A stretch of 64,000 nucleotides of DNA, taken from Thinopyrum elongatum (taxonomy: Eukaryota > Streptophyta > Magnoliopsida > Poales > Poaceae). The notes below the pieces were generated by a model, which worked only from the letters and a program-made list of their open reading frames with translations, did no database searches and was not told the origin of the DNA. The stretch lies in contig CM022297.1 in assembly GCA_011799875.1 (NCBI GenBank), positions 71,437,868-71,501,867 on the forward strand, given 5' to 3'. A program made the translations under genes and the position numbers. Below, piece after piece: positions 56,749-64,000 of the stretch (its first letter is position 1; every line of letters starts with the position of its first letter).

Positions 56749-59700
56749 CTAACATCTAAAGTCTGTATCAATTTCCACATGGTATTCTCCGGCTTTATGT
56801 ATAACGTGGTCAAGAAAGAATCCCGCCAATTCCTCTTTAATTGCTCGTATGCGATCATGTGGTAAGAGTTCATACCGCATTTGCCACATCTAATTTAAAA
56901 AAGGGGGTCAATACATATATATGAATGAAACACAACACAAATGATGGTTATAAAATAAAATTGTGAATATTATTGTTTACGTACTTCATATTGTTTTTCA
57001 GAGTAGCCCCGCTGACAGGCCGTCGCGTTGTAGATGAACTCGCAAACGTAGTATCCACAAAAATCATTCCCGGCTTCCTGCCACAAGCACTTTACGAGAA
57101 ATAGAGTTCAATCAAACTGATAATCAAGCATGATAAATGGTATTGATGAAACTAGAATCAATGGGAGATACGCGGAACTAGCTAGTAGTACTTACTTTCG
57201 GGTGTGTAAATCGCAGCTCTCTCGGCAGTCCCGGAACAATTCCGGTGAACTCTTTCCAAACCCAACCAGACAAAGAAAATAATTACTTGATATCAGGAAA
57301 TGAACAAAGTTGCCGATATGGTGCGATAATGATCGATTGAACTTACTTCTGGAGCATTTCAGTCATGTCCGCATAGTCCAGGGGATCTTTTCGTCTCGAG
57401 TCTAAGACAGTTACTACTCCCCGGTCAAGCTTAATCTCTAGCAGAATAAAGTGGAACCTGCGCACGCATGCATAACTCATCAATTACATTACTATAACCT
57501 CGAGTAAGGGAAACCGAATATGCACAAGACAGTAACACTCACTTGAAGTTGTAAGGAAAGAGTATTTTCTTTGTTTTGATTTTAAAGCAACGATTGTAGC
57601 AAGTTGTCCTCGGTATCCGTGACTCTGTTTTTAACCGTCCATTCATGTATGATATTTGGGTTAATGAACCCAATGTCATAGATTTGTGCTTTTATGCATT
57701 CGACGATCTTCAATCCGCATAATATAGTGAGGATAATTATATATACATGCAATTAAAGAGCTGAGCTATATATAGAGACTTAATTACAGAAGTAGTACTT
57801 ACAGACAGTAGCAAGTCATGAGTTGTTTGTCGAGGGCCATTTGATTGTATAACTAGAATAACTCGTCAAATTCAACAGGCAACAGCTCAGTTCCAACGAG
57901 GTCGTGCTCCTCTTTAATTCTCAGCATCAAAGTATCCTTCCCAGACTCGCTGCAGGTTTTCATGTACGACTCATGCAATCTTCGCATCATCGTTGTTAGA
58001 GGAGGATGATCAGGTTTGACGAGAGGCTGCCCGTACTGGTATCTGAATTGGTCCACCTTCATTGTTTCAAACTCTACATCATCACTCAGGTAATCAGCAG
58101 GATTGGTACCGGGCACCATCCCCGGCTGATTAGCGACGATATCGCTAGACACCTTGAGCGGGGGGCATGATTGGTTCGCCTGTTCGCCGAGCTGGGGAAT
58201 TTTTTTTCCCACTTCTTCGTTCTGCTAACCTTGCATCACTGCAAGTACTTCCCGACCGCTCCGCTTCCTTATATGTCCTTTCAATAATGCGCTCATAGTT
58301 GGATTGCGGCGGAGGCGGTGGTGGTCGCTTCAGGGCGTCGATAGTGCGATTTACTTTCACCGGATCTATCGTCTCCTTCGGAGGTGGAGGTTTCTTTTCA
58401 AAAAAAGTCCCTCAGTTCGGCAGCACAGATTTGCTCGCTTTCCTTGTCGGTCCTCTCATATGGTAACTTTTCCAGAGGCTTGAGAGATGGACCGTATCTG
58501 AATTGCCTCCCGCCTCTGCTTGTACTGCTAGCCGCCGGAGCGGCGGCATCTCTCCTCCGTCGTGGCTGACGCGGCGGAGAAGGAGGCGGAGTGCTCCGAC
58601 GCGCCGGAGGAGCCGGAGCGGCGGCGTTTGTCTTCCGCCGTTGCTGACGAGGCGGAGGAGGAGGCGGAGTGCTTCGACACGCCGGAGGAGGCGAAGGAGG
58701 AGGCGGAGTGCCCTCACGCGCCGGAGGAGGCGGAGTGCCCTAATCACTCACCGGAAGAGGAGGAGGAGGAGGAGGCGGAGTGCTCTGACTCACCGGAGGA
58801 GGAGGAGGAGGAGGCGTCCAGATTGGAAGCTTGATGTACTCCTTCCTCCATAGACATGTACTCCTCAAAGCATAAACCAGCAGATTCTCCCCTTCACCTG
58901 TAGGGTGGTCAAGCTCCAGCTCCTCAAATCCCTCCATTATTTCATCCACCGTCACAACAGCATAGCCATGTGGAATCGGATGGCAGTGAAAAGTTCCGTC
59001 AGCTAGAGGAGGTGCAACAGAGCCGACAGCCGCCTTCAAAGTCAGGTTCTGCCATTTCTTCATAAGCTCGCAATGTTGAGCCTCCGTGATAGTATCCACG
59101 GGGTTGCGAGGAGCCGTGAAATCAGGCTGAACGAGCTCTGTGGAAGCCACGATGTTTCTCCGCTGAGATGGTGGGGTAGCTTCTGGGGCAGGATCTTCGT
59201 GCCGCTGAGATGGTTGGCCGGCAGCTGCAAGTTCCTCTAGCTTCGCTATTCTTGCATTGAGCTTCTGCATTTCGCTCAGCTTCGCTTTCCTCCTTCTCTC
59301 TTGGCTTCTGTAACCGCCTATGCCGGGAAACCCAACCACCCACGAAACGGAGCCTTGTGTGCCTCGTGTTCGTCCAGGGTGCTCAGGATTCCCGAGGGCC
59401 TCAGTCAGCTCGCCCTTCTCTCTGTCGGGAATGAACGTCCCTTCCTGCGCTGCGGTGATATATTCCTAAAGCTTCTTCATTGGTATTGCAAGTTCCTCGT
59501 CTGTCCAACGACACTCCCCTGTTTCTGGGTCCAAAGTTCCCCCAACCCCGAAGAACCAAGTCCTTGAACGGTCTGGCCAGTTCAATGTCGCTGGTTGGAC
59601 CCCTTTAGCAAGCAGGTCTTGCTCAACTTTGTCCCACAACGGCCGGGCTTTGTAGTAGCCACCTGACCCCGTGTGATGGTGATACTTCTTCTTTGCAGCA

Positions 59701-60560
59701 TTTTTCTTGTTTGTCTTTGACCTTTTCTTACCCTTCTCCGAATTCTTGTAGGCCACAAATGCGGGCCAGTGATCTCTTATCTTCTCATATCGGCCGGTGA
59801 ATTCTGGAGTCTTCCCTTTGTTGACAAACTTTGTGTTCAACTCTTTCTTCCAGTTTCTGAATAGATCTGCCATCTTCTTAAGAGCACACGCCTTGACCTT
59901 TGGCTCTATAACTGGCTTATTCGGATCCTCCTCTGGCGGTAGGGTGAAATTTGCCTTCAGCGAGGTCCAAAGGTCATCTTTCTGTCTATCATGGACATAA
60001 GAAACTTCAGGGTCATCCTTACTCTTATTCCATTGCTGGATGCTGATCGGGATGCTGTCCCTAACAATAGCTCCGCACTGAGCAACATATGCGTCCTTGG
60101 TCCGCTTGGGTTCAATCGGTTGGCCATCATCCGCGATTTGTGTGATCGTGAACCTTTCATCCTAGCGCAACCTTTTCTTCGGGCCTCGTCTCGTTACGGA
60201 AGTTTGGCTCGATCCGGAGGGCTATAAAAGAAGAAAGAAGCGTTAATATATGTACATAGCAAAACAATTAATGCATCAATTAGTCAGCACAGGCTTAATT
60301 AATATATATACCTCGCTAGACTTTGCAACAACTCCCTCCTCCGTTCGGTCATCGGAGCCGTCATCATGATCTCCTTCTTCCTCCGCCATTCGGTCACCGG
60401 AGCCGTCATGATCATCTCCTTCCTCCTCCATTGTTCGATCACCGGAGCCGTCATCCTCTCCTTCCTGACCATCGGTGTCATTGAGAAACGAAAAGGGATC
60501 ACCTCCGCCGAGGATTATATCCCCCAACAATTGCTCTTGTTCCAAGTCTCTTTGATCCAT
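56749..60560 (-). pseudogene. CACTA second ORF: Transposase_24, DUF8039-like region, Ulp1 cysteine protease
   Basis: Minus strand, ATG at 60560. Exons: 60560-60312; a long exon 60221-57803; then about 57716-57540, 57457-57347, 57265-57196, 57090-56985 and 56889-56749. Order: acidic N-terminus; Transposase_24 (about 60060-59480, ending RSRTWFFGVGGTLDPETGE); coiled-coil (RRRKAKLSEMQKLNARIAKLEE); DUF8039-like segment (59040-58850); Pro-rich linker; Ulp1 C48-type protease with its His (FHFILLEI), Asp (VLDS), Gln and Cys (DFCGYYVCEF); and the usual LLPHDRI tail. It is dead: stops at 60164, 59468, 58742 and 57855, frameshifts near 58400 and 58205, a frameshift in the 57.6-kb exon, and acceptors near 57716 and 57265 that seem to have lost AG. 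Such proteins are thought to bind element ends; the protease's role is unclear. Confidence 0.85.
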
Positions 60561-60739
60561 AGTTTCTGCAAATATTACAACATGGCAATATACAAACATG
60601 AGAGATGGATATATTAGTGGCAAACATAGACCTAGCTAGCTAATCACAACAAGGAATCATATGCACAAACATATACCTAGCTAATGACAACAATGAACAT
60701 AACAATTACGGGTAGGGGTGGGAGGGAGTAGATCGACAA

Positions 60740-61360
60740 CGCTCTTTCTTCGTCTACGGTTTGAGTGGCCACGAGAGTTGGTCGGGCGAGCGGACCACCT
60801 CTCTCATGCATGTTCGACGTCCCCCCTCATGTCGAAGTTATCGGGGTTATACTTTCAGAAGAGGATACTTTGTGGAAAATAATCACTATGAACATAACAA
60901 TTACGGGTAGGGGCAGGAGGGGTTAGATCGATAACTCTTCTAGGGTTTGGGGCGGCCTCGACAACTCTTCTAGGGTTTGGGGTGGCCTCGACAACGCTTT
61001 TTTAGTCCCGATTTGGGTGGACTCGAGAGTTGGTCGGGCGAGAGGGGGTTGATCGACGTCCCCCCTCATGTCGAAGTTACCGGAGTTTTCTTTTAGGGGT
61101 TTGGGTGGCCTCGAGAGTTTGTCGGGTAGGGGCGGGAGGGGGTAGGAGATCGACAACGCTTTTTTTCTAGGGTTTGGGTGGCCTCGAGAGTTGGTCGGGT
61201 GAGAGGGGGTTGATCGACGCCCCCCCTCATGTAGAAGTTATCGGAGTTTTCTATATGAACAAAAAAAATTCCACATGACATGTCCGACGAGCGGACCGCC
61301 TCTCTCTCATGCATGTCCGACGTCCCCCCCTCATGTCGAAGTTATCAGGGAGGGGGTAGA
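60740..61360. repeat. Diverged minisatellite inside the CACTA element
   Basis: About six imperfect copies of a unit combining gggtttgggtggcctcgagagttggtcgggcgag with gtcccccctcatgtcgaagttatc, spaced roughly 70-110 bp. Copies differ by internal loss of either half. The open frames across it are repeat by-products. Confidence 0.75.
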
Positions 61361-61379
61361 TCGACAACGACGCTCACCC

Positions 61380-61640
61380 CTCATTTTAACTTATGAACAT
61401 TTGAACAAAAAAAAGCTATCCATCCATACATACTTAGCCACATATATACATGGAAAAAAATGCTATGAAAAAAAATACATATAGCCACATATATGAAAAA
61501 AAATACATATATGAACAAAAAAAAGCTATGAAACAAAAAAACATCATATATACATCCATCCATACATACATATAGCCACATACATACATTATATATGAAC
61601 AAAAAAATCAACATATATATAAAAAAATCAACATATATAT
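61380..61640. repeat. AT-rich acatata/gccacatata simple repeats
   Basis: Recurrent catatatagccacatat and atgaacaaaaaaaa words. Low-complexity CACTA interior with no coding potential. Confidence 0.7.
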
Positions 61641-61880
61641 ATAAAAAAATCATAATGCAGCGAGCCGGGGCGGCCGGTGAGGGCGACGGCGGGGGCGGCG
61701 AGTGCGCCGGCGACGGTGACGGTGACGGCAGGGGCGGGCCGGGGCAGGGGCGCAGCCGGGCGTGCTCGGGAGCGGGGCAGGGGCGCGGCGACGGCAACGG
61801 CGGGGGCGGCGGACGGTGTCAGGGCAGCCTGGCGGCGTCGATGAGCTCGGCGTCGTCGGGGGGAACTGGCAATGAAATTG
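61641..61880. other. GC-rich low-complexity block (GGCGACGG type)
   Basis: Strongly purine/GC-biased, built from ggcgacgg, gggcggc and ggggcagggg words. Translations on either strand are Gly/Arg or Pro/Ala low complexity. It may be a leader region of the CACTA gene upstream of 60560; no start is supportable. Confidence 0.5.
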
Positions 61881-61911
61881 TGAAATTTTGCTAAGTATGG
61901 GTTTATATACC

Positions 61912-62070
61912 CACACCTTTAGTCCCGGTTGGTGGCACCAATCGGGACCAATACCCCCTTTTGGTCCCGGTTCGTGCCACCAACCGGGAACCAGAGGTCG
62001 AACCGGGACCAAAGGTGGGTAATGGTCCCGGTTTGTGCCATCAACCGGGACGAAAGGGTGGTGCTGCCCG
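61912..62070. repeat. Second cluster of CACTA subterminal-type hairpins
   Basis: tttagtcccggttggtggcaccaatcggga, ggtcccggttcgtgccaccaaccggga and tcccggtttgtgccatcaaccggga follow one another. They are the same motif as at 56.2-56.4 kb but lie 5.7 kb inside the element. A gtttataagc TATA-like word follows at 62130. Either an internal promoter-side cluster or the remains of a nested CACTA end. Confidence 0.8.
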
Positions 62071-62279
62071 GGGCCAAATATTTAGTCCCACCTCGCTAGC
62101 TGAGAGGGCTCGAGAGTGGTTTATAAGCGCTGCTGCGCCAACCCTCTCGAGCTCCTCTCAACTGCAGGCTTACGGGCCTAATCGCATACTCCTCTGCCTA
62201 TGGGCCTACTGGGCCTGCGGCGGGCCTGAATCCTGGCCCAACTAGCTGGTTGGGTTTCTAGTCGTATTCAGGCCGTGGT

Positions 62280-62972
62280 GGCCTAGTAGGCGGCATTAAA
62301 AAAAACAGTTTTTTTGTTTTATTTATTTTCTTTTGTTTCTACTTACAGCTAAATACTTACAGTTTTTCAGTGATTCTTTTTGCTTTTAGGTCACAAAAAT
62401 TATAAACTTTATGTTAGTGCCATTAGTTTTCAAATTTGAATAGTTTAAATTTGAATTCTTTTAAATTTGTGTGAATCACTAGTTTGTGAATAACTTTACT
62501 AAAAAATAGGTTTTTGAGTGATTCTTTTTCCTGCTATTTAATATTACTGTGTTTTATCATTGTATTCAATTTGGTAATTTTTAGGTTATTTTAAATGTCT
62601 GTTTTAATCAAAAACAAATTTTGTTATTTTAGTTTGCTATTAAAGTTTCTAACAAAAATATTCTTTATGAAAATTATTTTTTCTATTAATGTTTTGAACA
62701 AAAAAATACTTGATAATTTAGTTGCATAAATTTTATATAATTTTAGTTTCAAAAATACTAGAGGTTTATAAAATCTTTTTATTTGATCCTTTTGCTATTA
62801 GAGTTTTATAAAAGCTTTTTAGTTGATTCTTTTTGCTATTGAAGAATATTATAGTTTTGTTTTAGTTCATCATAACAGAATATTTTAATTGATTATTTTT
62901 AGTTCATTATTTTTGCTATTGGAGTTTCATAAAAGTTGTCTAGTTCATTCTTTTTGCTATTAGTTCATTCTT
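62280..62972. other. AT-rich spacer
   Basis: T-rich sequence with a recurring ttttgctatt.gagtttcataaaa phrase (about 62790-62950). No gene or terminus seen. Confidence 0.5.
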
Positions 62973-63862
62973 TGAGCTAAATGGCCCTGAAATTGAAAAG
63001 CACTACAAATGAACTCTGAAAATGTTGAGAGTTGGCAATGTATCATCATTTCACTCACATAGCATGTGCTAAAAAGTTGAGAGGGTTACAATAAAAGTTG
63101 GATGCACTTCGTGTACAAAATGGACAATCTCTTTCGAAGTATCATGGTTTCATACGAAAACTCATCTGTTACAAAGGGATTTCATTTTTTTGAACTAATT
63201 TGAACTCCAGACTTTTTGTGTGTTCAAAATGCACCATTCAAAGCCACATCATCAATTTTCAACCCTTTCTGACTTCATTTGGTATTTTTCATGCATTTAC
63301 TGTTTTTTTGAGCTAAATGACCCTGAAATTGAAAAGCACTACAAATGAACTCTAAAAAGGTTGAAAGTTGGCATGGTATCATCATTTCACCCACATAGCA
63401 TGTGCTAAAAAGTTGAGAGGGTTACGGCAAAAGCTGGATGCCCTTCGTGTACAAAACGGACAATCTCTTTCAAAGTATCAGGATTTCAGACGAAAACTAA
63501 TCTGTTACAAAGGTATTTCATTTTTTTGAACTTATTTGAACCCCAGACTTTTTGTGTGTTCAAAATGAACCATTCAAAGCCACATCATCAATTTTCAACC
63601 CTTTCTGACTTCATTTGGTATTTTTCATGCATTTACTGATTTTTTTAAGCTAAATGACCCTGAAATTGAAAAGCACTACAAATGAACTCTGAAAAGGTTG
63701 AAAGTTGGCATGGTATCATCATTTCACCTACATAGCATGTTCTAAAAAGTTGAGAGGGTTACGGCAAAAACTGGATGCACTTCGTGTACAAAATGGACAA
63801 TCTCTTTTGAAGTATCAGGGTTTCGGACGAAATCTCATCTGTTACAAAGGGATTTCATTTCT
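62973..63862. repeat. Tandem repeat, 336-bp period, about 2.6 copies
   Basis: gagctaaatg.ccctgaaattgaaaagcactac recurs at about 62974, 63310 and 63646. The rest of each unit is colinear (gttgaaagttggcatggtatcatc, gttgagagggttac, cgtgtacaaaa, ctgttacaaaggg). The third unit is cut near 63862. This is a known type of repeat inside large Triticeae CACTA elements and is unrelated in sequence to the 335-bp array at the window start. Confidence 0.92.
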
Positions 63863-63928
63863 TGACATGTAACTGCAGTGATATTCTAGATCAAAGGCAT
63901 CATCATAGTAGTTGTGGAGAGAAAGTCT

Positions 63929-64000
63929 TCACTTTTTCTTCGCTTGTGTCCTTTGCTTATTGCGCCGTAACCATGGATAATCTTCATCGTTTAACAGGAT
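63929..64000 (-). CDS. Possible C-terminal end of another CACTA ORF (partial at window edge)
   Basis: The minus strand from base 64000 reads an open frame (NDEDYPWLRRNKQRTQAKKK) ending in TGA at 63931-63929, followed directly by non-coding sequence and the tandem repeat. The basic tail, its position upstream of the Ulp1-type gene and its orientation fit the end of the element's TnpD-like transposase gene, but the diagnostic domain would lie outside the window. Only 23 codons are visible. Confidence 0.4.
   Translation of the reverse strand: MLLNDEDYPWLRRNKQRTQAKKK

Larger units (their letters stand above)
56178..64000 (-). mobile_element. Large CACTA (En/Spm-like) transposon, right end outside the window
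   Basis: The left terminus is cattagtagaaaacgg (56178), one base off the usual CACTAGTAGAAAA of Triticeae CACTA families. Hairpin-rich subterminal repeats of the cccggttc/gaaccggg kind follow. The interior carries a minus-strand Transposase_24/DUF8039/Ulp1-type gene, GC and AT low-complexity blocks, minisatellites and a 336-bp tandem repeat. It inserted into copia gag. No opposite terminus is seen before base 64000. Orientation is set by the minus-strand gene, so 56178 is the 3' end of the element. Confidence 0.85.

Noticed and set aside
58503..58853. Arg/Glu-rich plus-strand frames around 58.5-58.85 kb
   Set aside because: They are antisense shadows of the proline-rich linker of the minus-strand CACTA gene.

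Overview
The window looks like an intergenic, repeat-dominated stretch of a large grass genome, most likely Triticeae (wheat, Aegilops or barley type). The reasons are nested multi-kilobase Ty3/gypsy LTR retrotransposons with TGTAACACCCCC-type LTR starts, CACTA transposons with TTTAGTCCCGGTT-type hairpin ends, a gag-only copia element, and plant-style introns. The species is inference; the element types are read from the sequence. No RNA gene, CRISPR array or bacterial-type operon was seen.

Layout. 1-7.96 kb is a GC-rich tandem array of about 24 monomers of about 335 bp. Diagnostic variants show a five-monomer higher-order order (A-A'-B-C-D), and the right half is full of small indels. 8-16.25 kb is low-copy-looking DNA with a C-rich stretch, a short CACTA-like element ending at 12489, and, at 13.17-13.87 kb on the minus strand, a dead copy of the small gene found intact at 54.3 kb. 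16.29-16.98 kb holds about two rearranged monomers of the left array, inverted.

16986-51608 is a 34.6-kb composite chromovirus-type gypsy insertion with the structure LTR-internal-LTR-internal-LTR. One 5-bp target duplication (CGCCA) flanks the whole structure. The middle LTR looks like a hybrid of the two outer ones, as expected from unequal crossing over between LTRs. Both internal regions keep an open gag-protease frame but share pol-killing lesions. The second is broken by a related gypsy element in the opposite orientation (33695-47239), itself LTR-internal-LTR-partial internal. Its right end joins the host element at an inverted-homology junction. The nested element keeps an open 1211-codon zinc-knuckle/pol frame but has lost most of gag. 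It retains an extra upstream ORF (one stop) that the host family has largely lost.

Right of the composite are a TA microsatellite, a second short CACTA-like element (to 52348), and three related promoter-side repeats. These lead to the one apparently intact non-transposon gene: a three-exon gene (54330-54999) for a predicted secreted protein of 158 residues that I do not recognise. Next comes a minus-strand gag-only copia element (LTR 55322-55850) whose gag is interrupted at 56178 by a large CACTA transposon running out of the window. That CACTA carries a decayed Transposase_24/DUF8039/Ulp1-type gene on the minus strand, internal minisatellites, a second hairpin-repeat cluster, a 336-bp tandem repeat, and what may be the C-terminal end of another ORF at the window edge.

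The genes do not form a pathway. The story is nested insertion and recombination around one small duplicated secreted-protein gene.
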